A stretch of 25,868 nt of DNA from AC-69 sp044867345 (GTDB lineage Bacteria; Actinomycetota; UBA4738; HRBIN12), in the NCBI GenBank assembly GCA_044867345.1, contig JBIOUU010000045.1, positions 1 through 25,868 of the forward strand. The letters are read 5' to 3'. Positions 1 to 6,589 of the stretch are shown here, one piece after another. The position numbers and the translations under genes were made by a program. The stretch's first letter is position 1. Each line of letters begins with the position of its first letter. Below the pieces are notes generated by a model, which was given only the letters and a program-made list of their open reading frames with translations, searched no databases and had not been told where the DNA came from.

Positions 1-911
1 CCGACGATCCACAGGTTGACCGCGTAGTACGTGACGAGCAGCGACGCGAACCCCACGAGCGCGATCACCGCCGCCCGCCGGCCCCGCCACCCCGACGTGG
101 CGCGCGCGTGCAGGTAGCCGGCGAAGACGACCCACGTGATGAACGACCAGGTCTCCTTGGGGTCCCATCCCCAGTACCGGCCCCAGGCCTGCTCCGCCCA
201 GATCGCGCCCGCGATGACGGCGAACGTCCAGATGGGAAAGGCGAAGGCGATCGTCCGGTAGGCCACCCGATCCAGCACCGCGGCCGGAGGGAGAATGCCT
301 CGACGGGTCACACCACCCACCGGCTCGTCGGCCCCAGCCTCGAAATGCGGCGGGGCGTCCTCCAGGTCCACCGACCCGCCCATGATCGGCGCGACCGCCG
401 CCGACCGGCGTTCGCGGCGGTCCTTGGCCAGGTACAGGATCGTCACGATGCATCCCAGTGCGAAGAGCGACGAACCGGTGATCGCCGCCACGACGTGGAT
501 CTTGATCCAGTAGGAGTTCAACGCCGGCACGAGCGGCCCCGGCCCCACGTAGAGGAACATCACCGCGATGGCCATCGTGAGCACGGAGAAGGCCAGGACG
601 AACCCGCCCAGAACGCGGACCTTGAAGACGCCCTCCACCACGAACAGGTAGCCCGCCACTACCAGCAACGCGAGCAGCGACGAGTACTCGTACATGTTGC
701 CCCAGGGCACCCGGCCCGCCGCGAAACCTCGCGCCACCACGGACAGGGCATGCGCCGACAGCCCGAGGAACGCCGCCAGGCTGGCCCAGCGCCACGCCAG
801 CTGCCGGCGGAAGGCCAGGTAGTAGAAGTAGCCGATCATCCCGGCGATGTAGGCGAACAGCGCGACGTTGAAGGCGTCGGTGGACAGCCGGGACCACTGC
901 TCGGTGCTCAC
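1..911 (-). CDS. ccsA: Cytochrome c maturation protein CcsA/ResC (System II heme handling), 3' end outside window
   Basis: Integral membrane protein that, with ResB, carries heme across the membrane and ligates it to apocytochrome CxxCH motifs. The frame opens with GTG at 911, whose GTGA overlaps the resB stop, so the two are translationally coupled. It runs off the left edge after 303 codons. Several hydrophobic helices are visible. The hallmark tryptophan-rich heme-binding (WWD) motif is present as WGRYWGWD at residues 243-250, followed by PKETWSF, the CcsA/CcmF/CcmC signature. A short hydrophilic insert of about 50 residues (around residues 175-225) precedes the motif. The C-terminal helices are missing only because the window ends. 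Together with resB and ccdA this is a compact ccs operon; no ResA/CcsX thioredoxin is visible, though it could lie beyond the left edge. Family assignment is very secure. Confidence 0.95.
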   Translation of the reverse strand, partial: MSTEQWSRLSTDAFNVALFAYIAGMIGYFYYLAFRRQLAWRWASLAAFLGLSAHALSVVARGFAAGRVPWGNMYEYSSLLALLVVAGYLFVVEGVFKVRVLGGFVLAFSVLTMAIAVMFLYVGPGPLVPALNSYWIKIHVVAAITGSSLFALGCIVTILYLAKDRRERRSAAVAPIMGGSVDLEDAPPHFEAGADEPVGGVTRRGILPPAAVLDRVAYRTIAFAFPIWTFAVIAGAIWAEQAWGRYWGWDPKETWSFITWVVFAGYLHARATSGWRGRRAAVIALVGFASLLVTYYAVNLWIV

Positions 912-2461
912 AGCGCGCCCACTCTATCCCGGGAGGTCCCCGTCAGCTCATCCACCAGCTTCGCGAACTCCTCCTCGAACTGACCCCTTCGCTGGAGGGC
1001 GAAGCCCCCGACCTTCAGCACACTCCCCCGCCCGTCGGGCTCGGCCGTCACCCAGAGCTTGCGACGGGAGCTGTACAGGGCGGGAAGCAACCCTATCAAG
1101 ATGAGGAGCGCGGCGAGGAACATGATCCACAGGCCCCGGTCCCGCTTCACCTCGAGCACCGTGTACTGCCGGAGATCGGGGAACGAGATCGAGAGCCCGC
1201 TCCCCAGATCCTTGGTCTCGCCCGCCCCGATCACGCCCTGCTTCCATCTCCGCATGCCGGTGGTGTCGAGCAGCGTGGCGTTCTGCACGAGCTCGGCCCG
1301 GAGGTCGCCCCGGTAGGCCGTGTACGTCATCACCGGCGCGAATTGGGTGAGCATGGGCATGGCCCGGCCCGTCTCGAGCAGCGCGTACAGACCCCGGCTG
1401 TCCGGCCACAGCTCGAACCGGATACCCACCTGCGGAGTCAGCGTGGGGAGCTTGACCACGCAGTTCCACGGCAGCTGGAGCGCGCTCACCCCGGGGGGCG
1501 GGGGACCCTGCGTGCAAACCACGGGGCCCGACGCGATCGGCTCGCCGTTCTGACGAACGTCGACGACCGGCGCCCATCCGTATCCGAACTGGTAGAACTT
1601 CACGCCGTCGATCTCGGCCGGGTGGTTCACCCGGATGTCCACCGTTTTCACGTACCCACCGTTCGCGTCGTACAGCGCGGCGTGGGTGACGAAGTCCTCG
1701 GGGATCCCCGAGGGGATCCGGTACGCCGCTGTGAAGTCGTCGACGTGGATGCGCACGCCGCTGTGGTCGCTGTCGTCGGCGAAGCGGCCCTCGTTGATCC
1801 GCCCGTCGTAGTTCGCCGCGGCCTCGGCCCACGTCTGGCCCTCGACGATCACGGCCTGTCCGGTGAACCCGGTGCCCTTGCCCCACACCATCCCCACCAG
1901 GATCAGGAAGAACGACCAGTGGAACAGGAGGCTGCCCGCCTCCCGAGCCAGGCCCTTGTCTGCGGCCAGGGCGAGCGGGCCGCCACCGTTCGACCCGGCC
2001 ACTCTGAAGAACCGCCGTCGAAGCACCCGCCGGGCGTCGGCGATCGCCTGTTCCGGCTCGGCGGCTACGGGCCGCACCGCGTAGTGGCGCATCCCTTCGA
2101 GCTCGCGCGAGGGCTGGGGGCGCGACCGGATGTTGCGGACCATCGCCCGGGTTCGCGGGAACAGGCAGGCGGCCAGCGAGATCAGGAGCAGCGTGTAGAT
2201 GAGCGTGAACCACCACGAGCCGAACACATCGAACAGCCCGAGCTTGTCGTAGATGTCGGCCCGCAGCGGGTGGTCCCGGAACATCGCGAGGATCCGGGCA
2301 TTCGACGTTCCCACCTGTGGCACGAGGGAGCCGGCCACGGCGGCCACCCCGAGGAGCAGGAGCAGCACGAGCGCGGTTCGCATCGACCGCAGGGTCCGCC
2401 ACACGAGCGCGAGTGACTGGCGGAGTGTCATCCGACGAGTGGAGGTGGCGGTGGAGGACAT
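908..2461 (-). CDS. resB: Cytochrome c biogenesis protein ResB/Ccs1
   Basis: Partner of CcsA in the System II cytochrome c synthase. The 517-residue protein has the family architecture: TM1 at about 28-46, ending in GSLVPQ; TM2 at about 82-102, after the FDVFGSWWF segment typical of the family; TM3 at about 177-194, containing LLFHWSF with H181 as the likely conserved heme-ligand histidine; a large extracytoplasmic domain of about 250 residues; and a last helix at about 444-464 before a short cytoplasmic tail. ATG 2461 is chosen as start because it lies just before the first basic/hydrophobic segment and 45 nt after the ccdA stop. No strong Shine-Dalgarno is visible. The 3' end overlaps the ccsA start by 3 nt. 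It is needed for heme attachment to the cytochrome c encoded in the divergent operon (inference from context). Confidence 0.95.
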   Translation of the reverse strand: MSSTATSTRRMTLRQSLALVWRTLRSMRTALVLLLLLGVAAVAGSLVPQVGTSNARILAMFRDHPLRADIYDKLGLFDVFGSWWFTLIYTLLLISLAACLFPRTRAMVRNIRSRPQPSRELEGMRHYAVRPVAAEPEQAIADARRVLRRRFFRVAGSNGGGPLALAADKGLAREAGSLLFHWSFFLILVGMVWGKGTGFTGQAVIVEGQTWAEAAANYDGRINEGRFADDSDHSGVRIHVDDFTAAYRIPSGIPEDFVTHAALYDANGGYVKTVDIRVNHPAEIDGVKFYQFGYGWAPVVDVRQNGEPIASGPVVCTQGPPPPGVSALQLPWNCVVKLPTLTPQVGIRFELWPDSRGLYALLETGRAMPMLTQFAPVMTYTAYRGDLRAELVQNATLLDTTGMRRWKQGVIGAGETKDLGSGLSISFPDLRQYTVLEVKRDRGLWIMFLAALLILIGLLPALYSSRRKLWVTAEPDGRGSVLKVGGFALQRRGQFEEEFAKLVDELTGTSRDRVGAL

Positions 2462-2473
2462 GCCGGAGGTCCG

Positions 2474-2479
2474 ATTCTA
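2474..2479 (-). promoter_or_regulatory. Possible internal -10 box (TAGAAT) ahead of resB
   Basis: On the minus strand TAGAAT lies 12 nt before the resB ATG, in the 45-nt gap after ccdA. It matches the TANNNT pattern of actinobacterial promoters, but no convincing -35 is seen. It could give resB-ccsA a second promoter with a leader of only a few nucleotides. Confidence 0.3.
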
Positions 2480-2506
2480 TTGCGAAGGATCCCGCCACGA
2501 CGCTGC

Positions 2507-3259
2507 TCAGATCGGCGGGCTGAACCGCCCGATGAGGTCGAACACCGGCGCGAGGATCCTGGACCACAGGTTGGTGGCGATGAGCAACCCGATCCCGATC
2601 ATCAGGACCCCAGAGACCCCTGCGAACCAGTGGTAGTTGCGCCGGACGAAAGCCAGGGCGCCCATGAGCCGGCGGATCCCAAGGCCGAGGAGGAGGAAGG
2701 GCAGCCCCAGGCCGAGGGAGTACACGAACAGGAGGAACGCCCCGCGGGCCGCCCCCCCCTGGGCCGCGGCGATCAGGAAGATCCCGGTGAGGACCGGGCC
2801 GATGCACGGGGTCCACCCGGTGCCGAACGCCACCCCCAGGGGGAACGCCCAGCCGGGCCCGGGCTTCACCCGCGACATCAGCGGCCGGCGCTCGGCGTAC
2901 AGGCCCGGCCATCCGACCCGAAACGCGTAGAGCACCATCAGCAGGCCGAACGCCACGATGATCACGCCGGAGACTCGAAGAACCAACTCCGACTTCAGGA
3001 ACCGCGTGACCGCGCCGCCGGCGAAGGCGCCCAGCGCAGTGAACACCGCCGCGAAGCCCAGGATGAAAAGCAGGATGGGGACGACCGCACGTTGCTCCTT
3101 GGCCTGGCCGCCCGAGACGAACGACAGGTATCCGGGGACCAGGGGGAAGACGCATGGTGAGGCGAAGGACACCATCCCGGCCAGGAACGCCAGGGCCGGC
3201 GCCCACCACGAGGCGAGCCCCCGCTGCACGAGATCCGCGACGACGAGTTCTGCAGCCAT
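2507..3259 (-). CDS. ccdA: Thiol-disulfide interchange protein CcdA (DsbD-gamma family)
   Basis: Six-helix membrane protein that passes reducing equivalents from cytoplasmic thioredoxin to the outside, keeping the cysteines of apocytochrome c reduced for heme ligation. The protein is 250 residues, the usual CcdA size. The two redox-active cysteines are visible in their expected contexts: C36 in SPCVFPLVPGY (first helix) and C152 in GTGWTPCIGP (fourth helix). Start ATG 3259 follows an acceptable but weak ribosome site. It is the first gene of the ccdA-resB-ccsA operon and diverges from the quinol-oxidising complex operon, with a Rex operator in the 136-bp spacer. It could also serve other extracytoplasmic thiol proteins, but the neighbours make cytochrome c maturation the main role. 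Confidence 0.95.
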   Translation of the reverse strand: MAAELVVADLVQRGLASWWAPALAFLAGMVSFASPCVFPLVPGYLSFVSGGQAKEQRAVVPILLFILGFAAVFTALGAFAGGAVTRFLKSELVLRVSGVIIVAFGLLMVLYAFRVGWPGLYAERRPLMSRVKPGPGWAFPLGVAFGTGWTPCIGPVLTGIFLIAAAQGGAARGAFLLFVYSLGLGLPFLLLGLGIRRLMGALAFVRRNYHWFAGVSGVLMIGIGLLIATNLWSRILAPVFDLIGRFSPPI

Positions 3260-3273
3260 GGCAACGCTTCGGC

Positions 3274-3279
3274 AGCTTA
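3274..3279 (-). promoter_or_regulatory. Candidate -10 box of the ccdA-resB-ccsA operon
   Basis: TAAGCT on the minus strand, 14 nt before the ccdA ATG, fits TANNNT. With a 17-nt spacer the -35 position would be 3297-3302, entirely inside the Rex operator, although that hexamer is not close to TTGACA. If correct, Rex binding would block polymerase directly. Confidence 0.35.
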
Positions 3280-3292
3280 GCCGCCGGGGGCC

Positions 3293-3310
3293 TTGTGAAG
3301 GGATTCACAA
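3293..3310. promoter_or_regulatory. Rex operator (perfect TTGTGAA-N4-TTCACAA palindrome)
   Basis: The 18-mer TTGTGAAGGGATTCACAA matches the Rex consensus in every fixed position. The dyad extends by GGCC on the left and GGCC on the right, giving 11-bp arms over 3289-3314. It sits between divergent ccdA and the bc-complex operon. The Rex repressor itself is encoded at 8230-8913. Known of the family: Rex binds such sites when NADH/NAD+ is low and leaves when NADH rises. Inferred here: joint control of cytochrome maturation and of the quinol:cytochrome c oxidoreductase. Confidence 0.9.
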
Positions 3311-3359
3311 GGCCGGTAGGATGGGCGGGGCCGGAAACGGTGCGCGAAAGGGCCCTGGC

Positions 3360-3365
3360 TATAAT
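3360..3365 (+). promoter_or_regulatory. Candidate -10 box (TATAAT) of the bc-complex operon
   Basis: A perfect TATAAT hexamer in very GC-rich surroundings, 25-31 nt before the possible starts of the first gene. No good -35 is found 16-18 nt upstream. The predicted start of transcription is near 3372, which puts the Rex operator centre about 70 bp upstream of it, an unusual distance for simple repression on this side. Confidence 0.55.
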
Positions 3366-3395
3366 CAGCCGGCCGCGGGCGAGGACGGGTTGCGC

Positions 3396-3746
3396 ATGAG
3401 GGTTCCGAAGAGGTTGGTCGAGCTGAAGCAACGGGTGGAGCCGACCGTCAAGACCTTCGAGTGGACCTGGACCACGGCAGTCGTCTTCTGCGTCGGCCTG
3501 TGGTTCTTCATCCTGATCTTCGCCGTGGTCGTCCCGTCGTTCTGGATGTACTTCGCGGAGCAGAAGCTGGGGTGGGCCGGGCCCTCGGGCGGCGGGAGCT
3601 GGGCGCTGGAGATCCGGGATGCCATCGCGCTGGGCCTGAGCACCGGGCCGCTCGTCACGATCGTGGTGGCCGCGGTGATCATGCAGAACTGGCGGAAGCG
3701 GCTCCGCGGGGTTTCCGCAGAGCGACCCACCGGCGGATACCGATGA
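3396..3746 (+). CDS. Small two-helix membrane protein heading the bc-complex operon (unknown function)
   Basis: A 116-residue protein of no family I recognise. Residues 1-22 are basic/amphipathic. A strong hydrophobic helix covers about 24-47, a short loop rich in Gly/Ser/Trp follows, and a second hydrophobic stretch at about 78-93 is followed by the positively charged tail QNWRKRLRG. Both ends are therefore probably cytoplasmic. TTG at 3390 is an alternative start: GAGG at 3381-3384 is 5 nt from TTG, but 11 nt from the ATG at 3396. It is the first gene after the promoter and 31 nt before the ferredoxin gene. A membrane docking or anchoring role for the ferredoxin is a reasonable guess from position and topology, without direct support. 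Confidence 0.75.
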   Translation: MRVPKRLVELKQRVEPTVKTFEWTWTTAVVFCVGLWFFILIFAVVVPSFWMYFAEQKLGWAGPSGGGSWALEIRDAIALGLSTGPLVTIVVAAVIMQNWRKRLRGVSAERPTGGYR

Positions 3747-3777
3747 GCGAGAGCACATAGGAGGCTCGAACAGGCCG

Positions 3778-4176
3778 ATGCCGTACACCAAGACCGAGGT
3801 CGACATCCACACCGACTACGTCGTGGAGACCGTCGATCCGGCCTGGCTCTCCCAGGGCGTCAGGTCCCCGAAGCACCTCATGCTCGACCCCGACAACTGC
3901 ATCCTGTGCCGGGCGTGCGAGGACGTCTGCCCATGGAACTGCATCTTCATGCTGTCACCGGAGATCGTGGAGGACGCCGAGCTCGACCCAGTGGAGGCGC
4001 AGGTCCGGATCGCCAACGCCGTCTTCGTCGTCGACGACAACGCCTGCACTCGATGCTCGGTGTGCGTCGAACGATGCCCCACGGACGTGCTCTACTACGC
4101 GAGGCTGCCGGAGGACACGGGCGGCAGGCGCACGATGGCCTCCGTTCCCCTGTCGCAGAAGGCGGAGGCCGGGTAG
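3778..4176 (+). CDS. 2[4Fe-4S] ferredoxin in the bc-complex operon
   Basis: A 132-residue soluble iron-sulfur protein. Two complete cluster motifs are visible: C41-x2-C44-x2-C47-x3-C51-P and C90-x2-C93-x2-C96-x3-C100-P, so two [4Fe-4S] clusters are expected. C55 is an additional cysteine. The motifs are separated by a longer spacer (about 38 residues) than in small clostridial ferredoxins. There is a 40-residue N-terminal extension without a signal peptide, so the protein should be cytoplasmic. AGGAGG at 3759-3764 lies 13 nt before ATG, a little far. It is sandwiched between a small membrane protein and cytochrome b, which suggests it carries electrons to or from the quinone site or heme c_i on the cytoplasmic face. 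That link is inference. Confidence 0.9.
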   Translation: MPYTKTEVDIHTDYVVETVDPAWLSQGVRSPKHLMLDPDNCILCRACEDVCPWNCIFMLSPEIVEDAELDPVEAQVRIANAVFVVDDNACTRCSVCVERCPTDVLYYARLPEDTGGRRTMASVPLSQKAEAG

Positions 4177-4202
4177 GCCGGGAAGGAGAGGGGAAGGCCG
4201 GG

Positions 4203-4973
4203 GTGAAGCTCAAACCGCCGTCGCCCGGGGAGGTCCTCGACCGCGTCCGGGAGACCGAGGTCTGGAAGTCGATGTTCCGGCCCGGATCCATCTTCCGCAG
4301 GGGCTATAAGGACACGTCCCGGGACCGTGCCCTGGCCACGATGAACAACGTCCTGTACCACCTCCATCCGGTCAAGATGAAGCGCCACGGGCTGAAGCTG
4401 ACGTACACGTTCTGCCTGGGCGGCCTGTCCTTCTTCCTGTTCGTCCTGCTGACCGTGACCGGCATCTTCCTTATGTTCTTCTACCGTCCTATGGCCGACC
4501 TCGGCGGGGCCACCGCCTACGGCGACATGCAGAGCATCCGGACATCGGTGTTCTTCGGGGACCTGGTGCGCAACCTCCACCGATGGGGCGCCCACCTCAT
4601 GGTGTTCAGCGTGACCCTGCATATGGCCCGGGTCTTCTACACGGGGGCCTACAAGCCGCCACGCGAGTTCAACTGGGTGGTGGGCGTGATCCTGCTGTTC
4701 CTGACGCTCGGGCTGTCGTTCACCGGCTACCTGCTGCCGTGGGACCAGCTGGCGATCTGGGCCATCACGGTCGGCACGAGCCTGGCCGGGTACTCGCCGT
4801 TCGTGGCCAAGCAGGCCAACTTCGTGCTCCTCGGCGGGGTGGTGGTGGGACCGCAGACCCTTCTCCGCTGGTACGTGCTCCACGTGCTGGCCTTGCCGTT
4901 CGTGCTGGTGCTCTTCCTGTCCGTGCACTTCTGGAGGATCCGCAAGGACGGCGGCATCTCCGGACCGCTCTAG
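4203..4973 (+). CDS. Cytochrome b6-type subunit of the quinol:cytochrome c oxidoreductase
   Basis: Four-helix N-terminal half of cytochrome b, 256 residues. The bis-histidine heme ligands are present: H126 and H140 in helix B (14 apart), H227 and H242 in helix D (15 apart). The 15-residue helix D spacing is the b6 pattern rather than the mitochondrial one. C71 in TFCLGG occupies the place of the cytochrome b6 cysteine that covalently holds heme c_i, followed by a helix ending in FFYRP as in b6. The PWDQ motif of the cd loop is also present. The start is GTG 4203, with a GGAAGG-type site upstream. Residues 1-65 form a cytoplasmic N-terminal extension. The gene is 26 nt after the ferredoxin and 8 nt before the subunit IV gene. 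Menaquinone as substrate is likely but not visible in sequence. Confidence 0.93.
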   Translation: MKLKPPSPGEVLDRVRETEVWKSMFRPGSIFRRGYKDTSRDRALATMNNVLYHLHPVKMKRHGLKLTYTFCLGGLSFFLFVLLTVTGIFLMFFYRPMADLGGATAYGDMQSIRTSVFFGDLVRNLHRWGAHLMVFSVTLHMARVFYTGAYKPPREFNWVVGVILLFLTLGLSFTGYLLPWDQLAIWAITVGTSLAGYSPFVAKQANFVLLGGVVVGPQTLLRWYVLHVLALPFVLVLFLSVHFWRIRKDGGISGPL

Positions 4974-4981
4974 GAGACGAC

Positions 4982-5845
4982 ATGGCCCGACGAGAGGAAA
5001 CGCCGCTCGACCAGGAGACCTACGAGAGGGTCCTGGAGGCGGAGTTGGGCAAGGGCGGGGACCGTCGCGTGGCCGAGGGCCGGGCCCGCGCGGCCGCCGT
5101 CCGCGCCTACCGAGCCGCCCACGGCGAAGGTCCAGCCGCAACGCCCCCAGCGGCCGCTCCCGCACCGGCCGCCGCAGCGGCTCCCGCACCGGCCGCCGCA
5201 GCGGCTCCTGCACCGGCCGCTCCCGTCGCTGCCGCCGCTGCCGCTCCCGCCGCTGCCGCCGCGCCAGTCGCCGCCGCCGTGATGCCCACCCCGGTCCGCG
5301 AGGCCCCACCGCCGACCGGCAACGTCCCCGAGCCCAAACGCGGCGCGCCGGAGAAGCATCGGCTGTTGGCGCTGGTTCCGCCCGAAGGCATCCAGCGGGT
5401 CGAGCGAGAGCAGGGCGACCGCATCAACGTGTGGCCGCACCTGTTGATCGAGGAATTCATCTCGCTCCTGGTCGTGTCGGCGGGCCTGGTGATCTTCTCG
5501 ACGTTCGTCAACGCGCCGCTCCGCGAGCTGGCGAACCCCAACCTCACGCCGAACCCGTCGAAGGCACCGTGGTACTTCCTGGGCCTCCAGGAGCTCCTTC
5601 GCTACTTCCACCCGCTCGTGGCGGGGGTCACCATCCCGTTCGTGATCATCCTGACCGGCCTGGCGGCGGCGCCGTTCATCGACCGGAACCCGAGCACGAA
5701 GCCCGGCGACCGCAAGCTCGCCATCACCATGTTCACCATGCTGTTCATGTTCGGTGCGACGCTCACGATCATCGGCTCGTTCTTCCGCGGCACCGGGTAC
5801 AACTGGGTGTGGCCGTGGGCCCAGGGGGTGTTCTTCGAGCTGTGA
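4982..5845 (+). CDS. Subunit IV-like C-terminal half of cytochrome b with Ala/Pro-rich N-terminal extension
   Basis: 287 residues. Residues 1-50 are charged and helical. Residues about 51-112 are an Ala/Pro low-complexity linker. Residues 113-287 match subunit IV of b6f / the C-terminal half of cytochrome b, with three hydrophobic helices at about 157-176, 211-232 and 247-268. The quinol-site motif PEWY appears as A195-P196-W197-Y198, within NPSKAPWYFLGLQEL, so the usual glutamate is absent. ATG 4982 has GGAG five bases upstream, inside the previous gene's stop region. The stop overlaps the Rieske start (GTGA). The long linker is unusual for this family and probably cytoplasmic; it may tether the charged N-terminal segment to a partner such as the ferredoxin (inference). 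Confidence 0.92.
   Translation: MARREETPLDQETYERVLEAELGKGGDRRVAEGRARAAAVRAYRAAHGEGPAATPPAAAPAPAAAAAPAPAAAAAPAPAAPVAAAAAAPAAAAAPVAAAVMPTPVREAPPPTGNVPEPKRGAPEKHRLLALVPPEGIQRVEREQGDRINVWPHLLIEEFISLLVVSAGLVIFSTFVNAPLRELANPNLTPNPSKAPWYFLGLQELLRYFHPLVAGVTIPFVIILTGLAAAPFIDRNPSTKPGDRKLAITMFTMLFMFGATLTIIGSFFRGTGYNWVWPWAQGVFFEL
5162..5220 (+). repeat. 24-bp tandem repeat coding the Ala/Pro linker
   Basis: Two consecutive copies of a 24-bp unit (5162-5185 and 5186-5209, differing at the last base), followed by about half of a third, encode an eight-residue APAAAAAP period. Degenerate GCC/CCG-rich sequence continues on both sides. It is in frame, so copy-number changes would lengthen or shorten the linker by eight residues without breaking the gene. 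Confidence 0.85.
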
Positions 5846-6579
5846 CGCCCCTGGCCCTCTCCAGCGGGACCATCGCGGCGCTCGTGGTGATCGTCGTGGT
5901 GGACCTGTTCGCCATCACCTTCGGATTGTCGTTCGTTCGCGCTCGTCGGGCGGCCCGCGTGGAGGTCAGCCGCCCCGGTCTGCAGGTCGCCCGGGCCGAG
6001 GTCCCGGCCAAGGCTCCGAAGCCGGTGACGCGACGGGAGTTCTTCCGCCGGTCGCTCCTGTCGTCCCTCGGCGTCTTCGCCGCGGAGTTCGGCGGGGCGA
6101 CGCTCGCGTTCCTGTGGCCCAACCTGAAGGGCGGGTTCGGCTCGCTGATAACGGCCGGCAAGCTCGCCGACATCAAGGAGTTCATCTCCTCGAACAACCA
6201 GCCCTTCTACTACGGCGCCGGCCGCTTCTACATCGTGGCCTGGAGCGGCCACAAGTCCGGCAGCGTCGACTACTCTGGCGAGGGCGTGGAGTCCCAAGGC
6301 ATCATGCCGCTCTACCAGCGCTGCGTGCATCTGGGGTGCCGGGTCCCGTTCTGCCAACAGTCCCAGTGGTTCGAGTGCCCCTGCCACGGCTCCAAGTACA
6401 ACCGGGCCGGCGAATACCAGTTGGGGCCAGCCCCCCGGGGGCTCGACCGGTTCAAGGTCACGATCACGAGCTCGGGGGACGTCATGGTGGACACGTCGCA
6501 GATCATCCTCGGTCCGCCCCGGGGAACGAACACGATCGACGAGCCGCCTCAGGGCCCGTTCTGCGTCGCGCCGGGATGA
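5842..6579 (+). CDS. Rieske iron-sulfur protein
   Basis: The 245-residue [2Fe-2S] subunit that takes the first electron from quinol and passes it to cytochrome c. Cluster motifs: C161-x-H163-LG-C166 and C179-P-C181-H182-G-S. The ligands are C161, H163, C179 and H182; C166 and C181 form the stabilising disulfide. There is an extra cysteine at 171. Unusually, there are two hydrophobic segments: one at the very N-terminus (about 8-32) and a second at about 72-92 preceded by the twin-arginine-like TRREFFRRS. The second is the usual Tat-dependent Rieske anchor, so the first helix is an addition. The GTG start overlaps the stop of the subunit IV gene in a GTGA, indicating translational coupling. 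Assignment is secure; the topology with an extra helix is inferred. Confidence 0.93.
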   Translation: MTPLALSSGTIAALVVIVVVDLFAITFGLSFVRARRAARVEVSRPGLQVARAEVPAKAPKPVTRREFFRRSLLSSLGVFAAEFGGATLAFLWPNLKGGFGSLITAGKLADIKEFISSNNQPFYYGAGRFYIVAWSGHKSGSVDYSGEGVESQGIMPLYQRCVHLGCRVPFCQQSQWFECPCHGSKYNRAGEYQLGPAPRGLDRFKVTITSSGDVMVDTSQIILGPPRGTNTIDEPPQGPFCVAPG

Positions 6580-6589
6580 GGAGGGCGTG

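Noticed and set aside
108..983. A 291-codon plus-strand frame opposite ccsA
   Set aside because: Low-complexity Arg/His/Gly-rich translation with no motif; the minus strand here encodes an unmistakable CcsA with its WWD motif.
948..3812. A 954-codon open frame on the minus strand spanning resB, ccdA and the divergent promoter region
   Set aside because: It overlaps three well-supported genes in another frame, is dominated by Arg/Pro/Gly as expected of a shadow frame in GC-rich DNA, and crosses the Rex operator and promoter.
4095..5309. A 404-codon minus-strand frame with Arg-rich repeats opposite cytochrome b and subunit IV
   Set aside because: The repeat-like protein pattern is just the complement of the Ala/Pro linker repeats, and the opposite strand encodes conserved heme-binding and quinol-site motifs.
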